From: Nodosilinea sp. LEGE 06152
Lineage (GTDB): Bacteria; Cyanobacteriota; Cyanobacteriia; Phormidesmidales; Phormidesmidaceae
Direction: 5' to 3'
DNA length: 64,000 bases
Assembly (NCBI RefSeq): GCF_015207525.1
Contig: NZ_JADEWR010000004.1
Coordinates: forward strand, 241,906-305,905
Shown: positions 26,105 to 35,671 of the stretch, in pieces
How positions within the stretch are numbered: the stretch's first letter is position 1
Layout: each line of letters opens with the position of its first letter
Notes under the pieces: generated by a model
What the model was told of the DNA's origin: nothing
The model's input: the letters and a program-made list of their open reading frames with translations, nothing else
The model's database searches: none
Position numbers and translations under genes: made by a program

Positions 26105-26941
26105 ATGCGCCCGCTGTTCACTGGCCCCCTCACCGTTGAAACGGTAACTGTTCCGATTTGTGACCTGCCTGGGCGACTTGAGGGGTGTCGCATTGTGCAG
26201 CTGTCTGACTTTCACTTCGATGGCGAACGCCTCTCAGTTGGGCTGTTGCAGCAGGCAATCGATCGCGTCAACGACCTGAAGCCCGACTTGGTTGCCCTTA
26301 CCGGCGACTACGTCACCCATGACCCGGCCCCTATTTTTACCCTGGTGACCTACCTCAGCCAGCTTAAGAGCCGCTACGGCACCGTGGCCGTGCTGGGCAA
26401 CCACGACAACCGCACTCTGGGCGGGCGGTACACTATTCTGCGATCGCTCCAGCAGGCCGGTATTTGCACCCTGTGGAACGATATTGCCTACCCCCTGGGC
26501 GACGACCTGCCGGTGGTGGGGCTAGCCGATTTTTGGTCGCGCGAGTTTCGTACCGCCCATCGGGTGCTCAAGACCCTGCCTGCGTCTCAGCCCCGCCTCG
26601 TGCTCTCCCACAACCCCGACAGCGCCGAGGTTTTAGCCCGCTGGCGGATCGACTTGCAGCTCTCGGGGCACACCCACGGCGGCCAAATTGTGCTGCCCGG
26701 CGTTGGGCCAGCCGCAGCTGTCAGTCAGGCGCTGCGGCTGGCGGTGCTGTCAAAGCTACCCTTTGACCGCCCCCACCGCAAGCGCAAACGCTTAAAGATT
26801 GTGCACCACTGGGAATGGGTGTCGGGACTGCACAGGGTGGGGGCAAACCATCTGTACATTAATCGGGGGTTGGGCACCTACGCGCCAGGGCGGTTGGGGT
26901 GCCCGCCAGAGGTGACGGTGGTGGAGCTGGTAAGCGGGTAG
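26105..26941 (+). CDS. Metallophosphoesterase (YkuE/calcineurin-like)
   Basis: Binuclear metal phosphoesterase, 278 aa. All five motif blocks are present: QLSDFHFD, ALTGDYV, LGNHDN, LSHNPD and SGHTHGGQI. The order and spacing fit the YaeI/YkuE subgroup, which often acts on phospholipids or lipid-linked phosphates at the membrane; here there is no evident N-terminal helix, so membrane association is uncertain. The substrate is unknown. It lies alone, 157 nt after the TauE gene. Confidence 0.92.
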   Translation: MRPLFTGPLTVETVTVPICDLPGRLEGCRIVQLSDFHFDGERLSVGLLQQAIDRVNDLKPDLVALTGDYVTHDPAPIFTLVTYLSQLKSRYGTVAVLGNHDNRTLGGRYTILRSLQQAGICTLWNDIAYPLGDDLPVVGLADFWSREFRTAHRVLKTLPASQPRLVLSHNPDSAEVLARWRIDLQLSGHTHGGQIVLPGVGPAAAVSQALRLAVLSKLPFDRPHRKRKRLKIVHHWEWVSGLHRVGANHLYINRGLGTYAPGRLGCPPEVTVVELVSG

Positions 26942-27034
26942 GCGGGTAGGTGGGTGCTTCGGAATAGGTTTCGTTGATGGGGGCGATGCCGACGAAAGCG
27001 ATCGCGATTTGAAGCTGAAAACTCTCCAGGGGAG

Positions 27035-27865
27035 TCAGGTGGCAAGGGGAGCGGGTTGATTGCCTGAGGGCAATTTTTCGCTGTCGCGGATTTGGTTGGG
27101 CAAAAACCCTACCGCTCCCATAATGGCCCCCAGGTTGACGCCGTCCTCGAGCAAGCTGGCGTGGCCGCTGTGAGGCAGGGGGTAAATGCGGGGGTTGGGC
27201 AGCAGCTCGGCCAGGCGCTGGGCTTCTTCTAGGGAGGGCAGCAGGCGATCGCCCAGGGAGGCCACCAGCAGCGTGGGTGCGGTCACCCGCTGCAGCTGCA
27301 GTGGCTCTAGGCGAAACTGCGACAGCAGCGCCATCCGCCAGGCGGCACTGCTCTGGGTCACCGCCGTCATAGCTCGCATTAGCGCCTGCCGATTGACCTC
27401 GCCAATGCGGCTGAGGTTGGCCAGCACCGGCAGGCTAAACAGGTTAGAACTCTGGTAGAGCGGCGGGGCTACCCAGGGAGTGAGGTTGGCCACCCAGTGC
27501 AGCCACGGAAAGCGGTGGAACGACGAGGCCGAGTTAATCAAAATCAGGTGGCTAGCCAGGGCTGGGGCCAGCGCCACAATGCGTAGCGCCAGACAGGCCC
27601 CAAACGACTCGCCACAGAGGTAAACCGGAGCCATGCCCGCCTCCTGACGAATTAACTGCACAGCCTGGTGGGCCAAACGCTCCCACGACGACAGGTCATC
27701 GCCCGGTATGACCAGGCAGCGAATATCAAAGTGAGATTTGAGACCAGCGCTTTGCAGCGCAAAGAGTTCGCCGCTGCCATCCATACCGGGCAGGTAGACA
27801 AACATAGGTCGGTTGGGGTGTTTACCGGTAGGGGCGTAGAGCTTGAGGGGAACAGGTTCAGCCAT
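27035..27865 (-). CDS. Alpha/beta hydrolase, phytyl-ester-synthase-like hydrolase half
   Basis: Alpha/beta hydrolase of 276 aa. The oxyanion segment reads FVYLPGMDGSGELF, the nucleophile elbow CGESFGA (about residues 84-90), the acid region VASLGDRLLP and catalytic His in PHSGHASLLEDG. The LPGMDGSG block and the general outline resemble the N-terminal hydrolase half of plant phytyl ester synthases. The gene just upstream on the same strand (27957-28709) encodes an LPLAT acyltransferase, the other half of those enzymes. Joint action on phytol or plastoquinol acyl esters is inference. Confidence 0.85.
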   Translation of the reverse strand: MAEPVPLKLYAPTGKHPNRPMFVYLPGMDGSGELFALQSAGLKSHFDIRCLVIPGDDLSSWERLAHQAVQLIRQEAGMAPVYLCGESFGACLALRIVALAPALASHLILINSASSFHRFPWLHWVANLTPWVAPPLYQSSNLFSLPVLANLSRIGEVNRQALMRAMTAVTQSSAAWRMALLSQFRLEPLQLQRVTAPTLLVASLGDRLLPSLEEAQRLAELLPNPRIYPLPHSGHASLLEDGVNLGAIMGAVGFLPNQIRDSEKLPSGNQPAPLAT

Positions 27866-27956
27866 AGATGATTAATGCAGACGATGGGTTAGCCCTGAGA
27901 TTAGCAAAGCGGCCTTAGCTCCATGCGGCAGATCCCAAAACGGCGGCCCCAAGCTA

Positions 27957-28709
27957 TCAGTAGCACCCCTGTTTTAACAGCTCCGCAATTTCATTCTCGC
28001 AGCACTGGGTCAACTCGGTGGCCATATCATGGGAGCCTTTAGCGCGGTAGCGCGATCGCAGGCGTGCATCGACCCGTACCGGACGCCCAATTAGCAGGTT
28101 TACCTCCTGGTAAAACACCGCCGGGTGCCACCCCGGCTGCTGAAACAGTGGCTCAGAGGAGTCAAAGAGACTCAGCCAGCGCAGGGGCACAACCGAGTTG
28201 GTGGTTTCTCGGTGGGCCGCGATCGCAACCGGCACAATCGCCAACTCATCGACTCGCGCCCGCAGGGCCAGGTGGGCAAACCCGCGGTGAAAGCTATTCA
28301 AATTGTCGGGGGTAGTCTTGTTGACCATGGGGGCCGCCCCCTCTGGAAAGATGCCCACCGCCTCGCCATCGCTCAAGGCATTCATAGCGCGGCGAAAGAA
28401 GGCGGTTTGGCCCTTGTCAGGGGCATCGAGGGGTAGGCAGCCCAGCGCGTTGATCAGGTTGCGCAAACCAGGCACCTGGCTCATGTAGTGGTGGCAGGCA
28501 AAACGCACCGGGCGACCCACAGCGCTCATCAGCAGCGGCGCATCCATAATGCTGCGGTGGTTGCTAACCACCACCAGGGGCTGATGGGGCGGCAGGCGAT
28601 CGCGCCCGTGGACCGACATTTTTACCTGTGACAGAGCCAGCAGCCAGTTAGACATGTCCAACGGGTTAGCGCTTAGAGACGTCAGCGGGGGTACAGGAGC
28701 TAAGGCCAT
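27957..28709 (-). CDS. Lysophospholipid acyltransferase (PlsC/LPLAT) family protein
   Basis: Acyl-CoA/acyl-ACP-dependent acyltransferase, 250 aa. The catalytic H-x4-D motif is NHRSIMD (about residues 50-56) and the substrate motif FPEGA is at about 120-124. It is shorter and more diverged than the standard glycerolipid PlsC, and lacks a long N-terminal hydrophobic domain. Located 91 nt upstream of an alpha/beta hydrolase on the same strand; together they look like a split form of the hydrolase plus LPLAT fusion that makes fatty acid phytyl or plastoquinol esters (inference). It could alternatively be a genuine 1-acylglycerol-3-phosphate acyltransferase. Confidence 0.85.
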   Translation of the reverse strand: MALAPVPPLTSLSANPLDMSNWLLALSQVKMSVHGRDRLPPHQPLVVVSNHRSIMDAPLLMSAVGRPVRFACHHYMSQVPGLRNLINALGCLPLDAPDKGQTAFFRRAMNALSDGEAVGIFPEGAAPMVNKTTPDNLNSFHRGFAHLALRARVDELAIVPVAIAAHRETTNSVVPLRWLSLFDSSEPLFQQPGWHPAVFYQEVNLLIGRPVRVDARLRSRYRAKGSHDMATELTQCCENEIAELLKQGCY

Positions 28710-28852
28710 GCAAACCTACAGAGAAGAAGGACGGCTTAGCCACCCTGAGCGATGGGCAGCAAAACCTTAGTCCTCATAACGTAGCAAAATCTCAGGGCAT
28801 CAGAAGGCGGCAAACCCACCATTCTCAGCGAGATCTCCCCATCGATAGACCA

Positions 28853-29929
28853 TTAGGGTTGAGAGGCGCGCAGCTGCCCACAGGCCGCATTTTCGTCTAG
28901 CCCACGGGAGTAGCGTACCGTCACGGCAATGCGGCGCGACTCTAGCTCGTTCACGAAATTGCGAATACTGGCCTCACTGGGGCGCTGGTAGTCGGCCTCA
29001 CTGATGGGGTTATAGGGAATCAGGTTGACGTGGCTCTGGAAACCGCGCAGGTGCTGGGCCAGCTCGGCGGCGTTGGCGGGTTGGTCGTTGAGCCCGGCCA
29101 GCAAAATATACTCAAAGGTCACCCGCCGCCCGGTGATCTGCACGTACTCGCGGCACTCGTCGAGCAGCACCGCCAGGGGATACGCCCCGGCGCTAGGAAT
29201 CAGCTGCAGCCGCTGGGGCTGGTTAGAGGCGTGCAGACTGACCGCCAGGGTGACCTGGAGCTGCTCTGCGGCCAGGGCGCGAATGCGTCCCGGCACCCCT
29301 ACCGTAGACAGGGTCATGGCTCGCTGGCCGATGCCCACGTCGCGGTTGAGGCAGCGAATGGCGGCTACCACGTTAGTCACATTCAGCAGCGGCTCGCCCA
29401 TGCCCATAAACACAATGTGGCTAACCCGCTGGCCAAAGTCCTCCTGCACCGTCAGCACCTGGTCCACAATTTCGTGGGTGGCCAAGTTGCGCATAAACCC
29501 GCCCTTGCCCGTGGCGCAGAAGTCGCAGGCCATGGGACAGCCCACCTGAGACGACACACACACCGTCAGCCGCTTGGCCGAAGGAATGCCAACGGTTTCA
29601 ATAATTTGGCCATCGGCCAGCTTGAGCAAGTATTTCACCGTGCCGTCGCTGGCCACCACCCGGTGGTGCAGGGCCGATCGGCCCAGGTCAACGGCTTCCA
29701 TTGCCTGCCGCCAGGCTTTGGGGAAGACGGTAATGTCTTGCAGCGATCGCGCCCCCTGCTGATAGAGCCACTGGTAGAGCTGCTTGCCGCGATAGCCCGG
29801 CTGCCCCTGGGCCTGCACCCACTCGGTCAGCTCCTCTAGCGATTTGCCCAGCAGCGGGGGCTCTGACAGCCCTCTCTCCTCAGCAAGGACGGGCGTGGGG
29901 AATTGATTGGATTGGGAGATGACAGCCAT
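28853..29929 (-). CDS. rlmN: 23S rRNA (adenine-2503-C2)-methyltransferase RlmN
   Basis: Radical SAM methyltransferase modifying A2503 of 23S rRNA and A37 of some tRNAs. The 358-aa product shows the cluster motif CPMACDFC (C-x3-C-x2-C), the GEPLLN substrate block, HASNQPQR, and the C-terminal conserved Cys in ENAACGQLR that acts with the earlier methyl-carrier Cys. N-terminal block [25 protein letters not shown] is typical. Cytosolic. It precedes nothing in an obvious operon; the slipin gene lies upstream on the same strand. Confidence 0.97.
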   Translation of the reverse strand: MAVISQSNQFPTPVLAEERGLSEPPLLGKSLEELTEWVQAQGQPGYRGKQLYQWLYQQGARSLQDITVFPKAWRQAMEAVDLGRSALHHRVVASDGTVKYLLKLADGQIIETVGIPSAKRLTVCVSSQVGCPMACDFCATGKGGFMRNLATHEIVDQVLTVQEDFGQRVSHIVFMGMGEPLLNVTNVVAAIRCLNRDVGIGQRAMTLSTVGVPGRIRALAAEQLQVTLAVSLHASNQPQRLQLIPSAGAYPLAVLLDECREYVQITGRRVTFEYILLAGLNDQPANAAELAQHLRGFQSHVNLIPYNPISEADYQRPSEASIRNFVNELESRRIAVTVRYSRGLDENAACGQLRASQP

Positions 29930-29987
29930 AACCGCAGTGAATGCACAGTATTCAATGGTAGCGATGATCGAGTGCGATCATCGGGTT

Positions 29988-30851
29988 CTAATTGCTCTGG
30001 CGGCGGCGGCTGGGGAAATCGTCGGAGTCGGCCCTGGGGTTCGGGGTGGTGGTGTCGGTTCCCATCAGCTCAACTAACCCCTCTGTCAGCATCTTAGGAT
30101 CCATGAAGAGCACTTTAGAGTTTTCGCTTACCCCCAGCTTTTCGTTGGCTTCGACATAGCGCTGGGCCAGCAGATAGTTAAGGATCTCGCTGGTATCGCC
30201 GCGATTGGCCAAGGCTCCAGACAGCATTTGAATCGACTGCACCGTGGCCTCGGCCCGTTTGATAGCGGCCTCCTGCTCTCCCTGGGCCTCGAGCACCGTA
30301 GCCCGGCTTTTCAGCTCTGCCGCCTGCTGCAGCTGCATCGATCGCCGCACCTCGTCGGGTGGAGTAATCTCTTGCACCTCCACGCGAGTTACCTTCACGC
30401 CCCAGGGCTCAGTCGCTTCATCAAGCTGAGATAGCAGCGCCCGGTTGAGCTCATCGCGCGATGAGAAGGTTTTCTCAAACTCCATCTTGCCGATTTCCGA
30501 TCGCAGGGTGGTAATCACCAATTCTTCAATGCCCTGCTCGACGTTTTCAATCGCGTAATAGGTCAGCTCCAGCTCCAGAATGCGCCAGTACACCACCGCA
30601 TCGACGTCTAGAAAGACGTTGTCTTTGGTAATTGCCGCCTGCTTATCGACATCGAGAATTTGTTCGCGCACGCTGTCGCGCAGCACGATGTAGTCAAGCA
30701 CCGGCACAATAAAATTTAGCCCTGGCTTGAGCTTGCGGTGGTACCGCCCCAGCCGCTCAACTAGAGCTTCCGTGCCCTGGTTGATAATGCGTACCGAACC
30801 TACGGTGTAACCAATAATGATTAACGCCAAAATTCCAATAATCGACGGCAC
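29988..30851 (-). CDS. Stomatin/slipin-like SPFH domain membrane protein
   Basis: SPFH-family scaffold protein of membrane microdomains, 287 aa. A single N-terminal hydrophobic helix (about 2-22) precedes the SPFH/Band 7 domain (GTEALVERLGRYHRKLKPGLNFIVPVLD, DVDAVVYWRI, ELVITTLRSEIGKMEFEKTFSSRDELN, WGVKVTRVEVQEITPP). A helical oligomerisation region and the LAQRYVEANEKLGVSENSKVLFM segment follow. This is the standard prokaryotic slipin; no NfeD partner gene is next to it. Confidence 0.93.
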   Translation of the reverse strand: MPSIIGILALIIIGYTVGSVRIINQGTEALVERLGRYHRKLKPGLNFIVPVLDYIVLRDSVREQILDVDKQAAITKDNVFLDVDAVVYWRILELELTYYAIENVEQGIEELVITTLRSEIGKMEFEKTFSSRDELNRALLSQLDEATEPWGVKVTRVEVQEITPPDEVRRSMQLQQAAELKSRATVLEAQGEQEAAIKRAEATVQSIQMLSGALANRGDTSEILNYLLAQRYVEANEKLGVSENSKVLFMDPKMLTEGLVELMGTDTTTPNPRADSDDFPSRRRQSN

Positions 30852-30932
30852 GGCTAGCCCTCAGGACTAAAAGTTGAGTAAACCTGTTCTACCCCCAAGT
30901 GTACCGAGTTCTTCCCCAAATGAGCTAAATCC

Positions 30933-31856
30933 TCACCCCCCTTTCGCTCGGGCCACATGCTCAAGCACCGTCATTGGCCCCAGGGTTTTCAGTAGCTCCA
31001 GCTGCTCCAGATTCTTTACCAGCAGCGACCCGGCAAACCCCAAAGAATTTACCGGAATCGACTGGTAGCGATCCTGCTGGCGAGCCACGGCGACCATCCA
31101 GCGGCGGGTGACCAGCAGGTTGTAGGGAAAGGTTTCGGGCGGCTGCTGCCAGTCGCAGCCAAGGTGGGTCAGCAGCGACTGGTAGGCGGCGAGCAGCATT
31201 TTGCCGCTGGCACCAGGCTCTGTCAGGGGCAGATCGATTAGGGGCAAAATGGCGTGGTGAAAGGGCAGCATGGGCGATCGCACCGGGCCATCGACATCGG
31301 CGATATTGCCCAGGGCCGCAATGACGGTGGCCAAAGGCAGGGGGCTGCGATCGGGGCAGAGCGGCGGCGGCACCAGCTGCAGGTGCTTGTGGCGCTGGCT
31401 GGCCCCCGCCAGGCGACCGCCATTGAAAAAGGCAAGCCCATCAATTTCGGCCATACAGATCGCCAGGGCTTCAAAGTCGGCCAGGGTTAGCCAGGTGTCT
31501 TGGTCCTCAAAGGCGCGAGTGACAATCAAAATGTGGTGATCAACCACGTTGTACTTATTGAGCAGGCACAGGTGAGTAGCCGACAGGTTGGCCACAAACA
31601 AATCGGGGTCGTAGGGCAAAAATGGATTGACAGGCTTACCGGCCTGCTGCTGCTTTTGCTGCACCAGGTCAGCTTTTTCTTTGCGGGTCAGGTTGGCCAA
31701 AATTCTGACCAAAAAGTGCATTCCCCCCTGTTCGACAAACTCGTGGCGGGTATCGATGGGCTGCAGCGCACCGCGATCGAGGGCGTGGTGGGTCTGCTGC
31801 TGAATTTTGCTCCAGAGGTCACCGGGGGCGAGCCCGGCCTCGGGGGAAAGGGCCAT
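30933..31856 (-). CDS. ATP adenylyltransferase (Ap4A phosphorylase) family protein
   Basis: Phosphorolysis of diadenosine tetraphosphate to ATP and ADP (family function). The 307-aa product has the HIT-like C-x-H-x-H-x-Q core as SQRHKHLQLVP (about residues 158-168), preceded by FLPYDPDLFVANLSATHLCLLNKYNVVDHHILIVTRAFEDQ. The C-terminal ATP adenylyltransferase domain has YNLLVTRRWMVAVAR. Length matches Apa1/Apa2-like proteins widespread in cyanobacteria. It is probably monocistronic. Confidence 0.9.
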   Translation of the reverse strand: MALSPEAGLAPGDLWSKIQQQTHHALDRGALQPIDTRHEFVEQGGMHFLVRILANLTRKEKADLVQQKQQQAGKPVNPFLPYDPDLFVANLSATHLCLLNKYNVVDHHILIVTRAFEDQDTWLTLADFEALAICMAEIDGLAFFNGGRLAGASQRHKHLQLVPPPLCPDRSPLPLATVIAALGNIADVDGPVRSPMLPFHHAILPLIDLPLTEPGASGKMLLAAYQSLLTHLGCDWQQPPETFPYNLLVTRRWMVAVARQQDRYQSIPVNSLGFAGSLLVKNLEQLELLKTLGPMTVLEHVARAKGG

Positions 31857-32466
31857 AGAGACACTAGCGGAACATTACCCCACCGACTCTAGCAAACCCC
31901 CGACCCCAACAACAGAGGCAAACCGAAAGAGTTGGGCGTACAAAATGGGCTGGTGTCAAGAGACAGGTCAACGCTTAAGCACATTCAAACGCAGTGCTCA
32001 GATGCGGTATTTCAGCACAATATTCGGACCCACAGCTAAGCGCAACAGTGCACCCTCTTTAAACGCAGCAGCTTAGCACAACAACACCCAAGTTTTCATT
32101 CAAAGAACTTCCTACATCACGTCGAGCCTATACGGAGATCGGGAACTCAATTTACTCTCAAATGAGCCTAAATTGCCAAACCCTAAAACTCCCTTTTGCC
32201 TACTTCAGGAAGGATTGAACAGTATCTTGGGTGCTGCTGTTTAAACGAGACAGATGTAAAATTAACAGCGCTTTCACTCCTTTTTGTGTGTGGACAATTG
32301 GCTGTTTTATCTGCCAAGGGAGCCTCATCAGCTCCACATTCAATATAACCCTCTCTTCTCAGCGATCCCCATCAGTGAAACGATAGTTAACACTGAATTC
32401 AGTACCCTTTCAAAACAGGCACAACCATCAGCAATCGGGCTAGTTATTTGCGTCTATGCTGCTGTT
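31857..32466. other. Gene-poor spacer
   Basis: About 610 bases between two minus-strand genes, noticeably AT-richer than its surroundings. A 72-codon frame at 32284-32502 has no family resemblance and overlaps the glutathione transferase end, so I do not call it. I see no tRNA, riboswitch or repeat here. Confidence 0.4.
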
Positions 32467-33138
32467 CTAGCGGGCAAACTGGTACGGGCCGCCCCGCTCT
32501 AGGGCACGCTTGTAAGCTGGGCGGGCGTGAATGCGATCGCAAAAGTCAAGCAGCTTTGGATAGCTGGCATCTAACCCGCCTCGGGCCACCGCTGCTTCAA
32601 TAGGAAAGCTCATTTGAATGTCGGCGGCGGTAAAGTTGTCGCCAGCAAACCAGGGGCTTTGGGCCAGCTCTGCCTCCAGATAGCTGAGGTGCTGCGTAAT
32701 TTGCGGCACAATGAACGACGATTTGGTGCGGCTCGTAATTAAATTGGCAATCGGTTTGACGAAAAACGGCATCGGCTGCTGCTCAATGCGATCGAAGACC
32801 AGCTTTAGCAACAGGGGGGGCATGGCAGAGCCCTCGGCATAGTGCAGCCAGTAGGTGTAGCGCAGCCGCTCTGGGGTACCAGCGGGTGGGGCCAGGCGGC
32901 CATTGCCATACCGTTCGACCAGGTACTCAACAATGGCTCCCGACTCGGCCAAGGTCAGCCCGCCATCGGTGATAACGGGGGACTTGCCTAGGGGATGAAC
33001 CTGCCGCAGCGATGCGGGGGCTAGCAGCGTCTGGGGGTCACGCTCGTAGTACTTGATGTCGTACTCCAGGCCCAGTTCTTCTAGTAGCCAGAGAATGCGC
33101 TGCGATCGCGAATTGTTCAGGTGATGGACAACAATCAT
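32467..33138 (-). CDS. Glutathione S-transferase family protein
   Basis: Glutathione transferase, about 223 aa from ATG 33138 (a longer frame to 33207 adds a leader not typical of the family). The N-terminal thioredoxin-like domain has HHLNNSRSQRILWLLEELGLEYD, with the catalytic Ser in NNSRS, the cis-Pro in GKSPVITD and the ESGAIVEYL glutathione site. The all-helical C-terminal domain follows, with AGDNFTAADIQMSFP. It resembles YfcF/Ure2-like and beta/theta-type enzymes. It is isolated, flanked by gene-free stretches of 610 and 440 nt. Confidence 0.92.
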   Translation of the reverse strand: MIVVHHLNNSRSQRILWLLEELGLEYDIKYYERDPQTLLAPASLRQVHPLGKSPVITDGGLTLAESGAIVEYLVERYGNGRLAPPAGTPERLRYTYWLHYAEGSAMPPLLLKLVFDRIEQQPMPFFVKPIANLITSRTKSSFIVPQITQHLSYLEAELAQSPWFAGDNFTAADIQMSFPIEAAVARGGLDASYPKLLDFCDRIHARPAYKRALERGGPYQFAR

Positions 33139-33579
33139 GCGGTGCTCAATCTGTCCTATAGCCGCTACAACCAACCAAACCGTAAATCTTGAGGAACAGG
33201 AACTCACCGCTTACCTAACCCATCAACAGTAGACGGTAATTGGCAAATAAGCTTCTACCCAATGCAGGAGAACCCTACTTCAACGCATTCGGCAGCAGGT
33301 CAGCGCATTGCTCTACTTATTAGTAACGCGATTTAGTAACGCGCTGGCAGCTAAATTTCAAGCAAGATTTACCCTTCGACTCACTGTTTTTGTTGTCTAT
33401 AAACACGCAAATCATGCTTAAGAAATATCCTCTATCTCAATTATCAATGTCGGCAGACACAGGCGGCAACGCGGAAAAAAGGTTCTTAGCAACCGCCTCT
33501 GGATAGAAGACAGGTGTCTCTGGTTCTGAGAATCTTTAGCTACTTCTCGTCAATTCACTGCGCAGGCTAAAGCATTCGT
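33139..33579. promoter_or_regulatory. Divergent spacer between the GST gene and the flavoprotein gene
   Basis: About 440 bases, AT-rich, with a short tandem direct repeat TTAGTAACGCG (33320-33330 and 33332-33343 region). It should contain promoters for both divergent genes; no RNA gene seen. Confidence 0.4.
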
Positions 33580-35124
33580 GTGACCCAGACAGCCCCCAAT
33601 TCAGTTACCGTTTCCCCCATGGACACCTACAACCAGACGCTGGTGTCCAACCTTCACCCTTCCGATTGGCAAAATCCGGTTGCTACCGAACGCTACAACC
33701 TGGTCGTAATTGGGGCTGGTACGGCAGGGCTAGTCACGGCCGCCGGAGCCGCCATGCTGGGGGCCAAAGTCGCTTTAATTGAACAGCATCTGATGGGCGG
33801 CGACTGTACCAACGTAGGCTGTGTCCCCTCTAAGGCAATGATTCGCTCGGCGCGGGCCGTGCAGGATGTGCGCCAGGCCCATCGCTTTGGCGTACAGGTT
33901 CCCGATGGAGTCAAGGTAGACTTTGCCCAGGTCATGGAGCGGCTGCGGCGAGTGCGGGCAGAAATTAGCCAAAACGACTCGGCTCGTCGTATTCAAGATG
34001 AGTATGGTGTCGATATCTTTTTTGGCAAAGCCACATTTTCTGGCGCAGACACGGTAATGGTGGAAGATCAGCCATTGCGCTTTCAGAAAGCGGCGATCGC
34101 AACCGGCTCTAGCCCCGTGCAGCTTCCCATTGAGGGGCTAGAAGAGGCAGGCTACCTGACCAACGAAACAGTCTTTGAGTTAACCGAGTGCCCGCCTCGG
34201 CTTGCCATCATTGGTGGCGGCTACATCGGCTGCGAACTGGCCCAGACCTTTCAGCGGCTGGGGTCACAGGTGACGCTGCTGCAGCGGGGCGATCGCATCT
34301 TACAGAAGTCTGACCCAGATGTCTCAGAGCTGATGCAGCGCCTCTTTAGGGAAGACGGCATTGACCTAAAGCTGCAGGCCCAGATCCAGCGGGTGGAGCG
34401 GCGAGGCCATGAAAAAGTTATTCACTACCAGCAGGGAGATACAGCTCACACCGCCGTTGTAGGCGAAATTTTGGTAGGCGTAGGCCGGCAGCCCAACGTC
34501 AAGGGCCTGGGTCTGGAGCGGGTTGGGGTCGAGGCAGACCCCAAGCAGGGCATCTGCATCAACGACTACCTGCAAACCACCAACCCCCGCATCTATGCCG
34601 TTGGCGACTGCTGCATGAGCTGGAAATTTACCCACGCCGCCGATGCTGCCGCCCGCATTCTGATTCAAAATGCGCTGTTTGCCCCCCTTGGCCTTGGCCG
34701 CCGCAAGCTGAGCAGCTTAACGATGCCCTGGTGCACCTACACCGACCCGGAAGTAGCCCACGTGGGCATGTCTGCCAGCGAAGTGGCCGAGCAGCAGGAT
34801 GTACGCACCTTCACGCTACTTCTGGCGGAGGTCGACCGGGCGGTGACCGATGGGGAAACCGATGGCTTCGCCAAAATTCATCTGGCCGCTAACCGAGACC
34901 AAATTTTGGGGGCGACGGTGGTAGCTCGCCACGCGGGGGAGATGATCAGCGAAATTACCCTGGCCATGGAGAAAGGATTGGGACTGGGAGCGATCGCCCA
35001 GGTTATTCATCCCTACCCCACCCAAGCAGAAGTCATCCGCAAAACGGCTGATGAGTACAGCCTCAGCAAATTTACGCCTTTAGTCAAAAAATTAGCGGCC
35101 ACCTGGCTGCGGTGGCGGCGTTAG
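33580..35124 (+). CDS. Mercuric reductase-like / dihydrolipoamide dehydrogenase-family flavoprotein
   Basis: FAD- and NAD(P)H-dependent pyridine nucleotide-disulfide oxidoreductase, 514 aa from GTG 33580 (501 from ATG 33619). FAD site VVIGAGTAGLVTAAGAAMLGAKVALIE; redox disulfide GGDCTNVGCVPSK (C76 and C81); NAD site LAIIGGGYIGCELAQTFQRLGSQVTLL; second FAD motif IYAVGDC. The C-terminal dimer domain ends HPYPTQAEVIRKTADEY. True MerA has an N-terminal HMA domain and a C-terminal Cys-Cys pair; both are absent here. The nearest known group is the cyanobacterial Slr1849-like protein. The physiological substrate is unsure. Confidence 0.9.
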   Translation: MTQTAPNSVTVSPMDTYNQTLVSNLHPSDWQNPVATERYNLVVIGAGTAGLVTAAGAAMLGAKVALIEQHLMGGDCTNVGCVPSKAMIRSARAVQDVRQAHRFGVQVPDGVKVDFAQVMERLRRVRAEISQNDSARRIQDEYGVDIFFGKATFSGADTVMVEDQPLRFQKAAIATGSSPVQLPIEGLEEAGYLTNETVFELTECPPRLAIIGGGYIGCELAQTFQRLGSQVTLLQRGDRILQKSDPDVSELMQRLFREDGIDLKLQAQIQRVERRGHEKVIHYQQGDTAHTAVVGEILVGVGRQPNVKGLGLERVGVEADPKQGICINDYLQTTNPRIYAVGDCCMSWKFTHAADAAARILIQNALFAPLGLGRRKLSSLTMPWCTYTDPEVAHVGMSASEVAEQQDVRTFTLLLAEVDRAVTDGETDGFAKIHLAANRDQILGATVVARHAGEMISEITLAMEKGLGLGAIAQVIHPYPTQAEVIRKTADEYSLSKFTPLVKKLAATWLRWRR

Positions 35125-35247
35125 CAGGAGCCAGGGTTTCTAAAATCTGTAGGGGCCTGCTAAGTTTGTAAGGGCTGACGGTTAGCTGCGCGTTATGAAA
35201 GTTGATGTGGTTGGGTATCCTAAACCAACCTTTTGTCAACTACCGAA

Positions 35248-35499
35248 ATGTTTATTCAACGCGAAAGAAACAGCATGTTGTGGAGAGCCACCCTGGCGAT
35301 CGGGGCAGGCATTCTTTTAGGCGGCAGCGCAGCGCGAGTTGAAGACCAGGCCTGTGCCCAACCGGGAGCAATGCCGAGGTACTGCCTCATGGAAACATCC
35401 AGGGCTCGGGTGGCCGATGGTATGGTCGGCGGCGCTTTTGCCAGCGGTAGCGCACTGCTGATGATTGAGCTTTGGGGAAGATTTCGCAAACCCGACTAA
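35248..35499 (+). CDS. Small hypothetical membrane protein
   Basis: An 83-residue frame (ATG 35248; a TTG at 35233 is possible) with a hydrophobic stretch WRATLAIGAGILLGGSAA near the N terminus and a second, GGAFASGSALLMIELWG, near the C terminus, and two cysteines between. Two weak transmembrane helices are likely. I know no family. It sits in a plausible intergenic position on the same strand as the flavoprotein, 120 nt after it. Confidence 0.55.
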   Translation: MFIQRERNSMLWRATLAIGAGILLGGSAARVEDQACAQPGAMPRYCLMETSRARVADGMVGGAFASGSALLMIELWGRFRKPD

Positions 35500-35671
35500 G
35501 AGTTCATCCAACAACCACGCTTCTCAGGCTTCGGCCCAAGGGCTACCGGGCGTTTTTGAGTGGGCTTTAAGGGCAGCGGGCTGTTGAGAACCTGGGTTAC
35601 CTTCGGGGCTCACTGTTGTCGGCGATCGCGACCCCAGCGTTTAGCTGCGGGAGAAACTTCGCCGTGCAGCG

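Noticed and set aside
32284..32502. 72-codon frame in the spacer before the GST gene
   Set aside because: Overlaps the end of the GST gene and shows no family or ribosome-site support.
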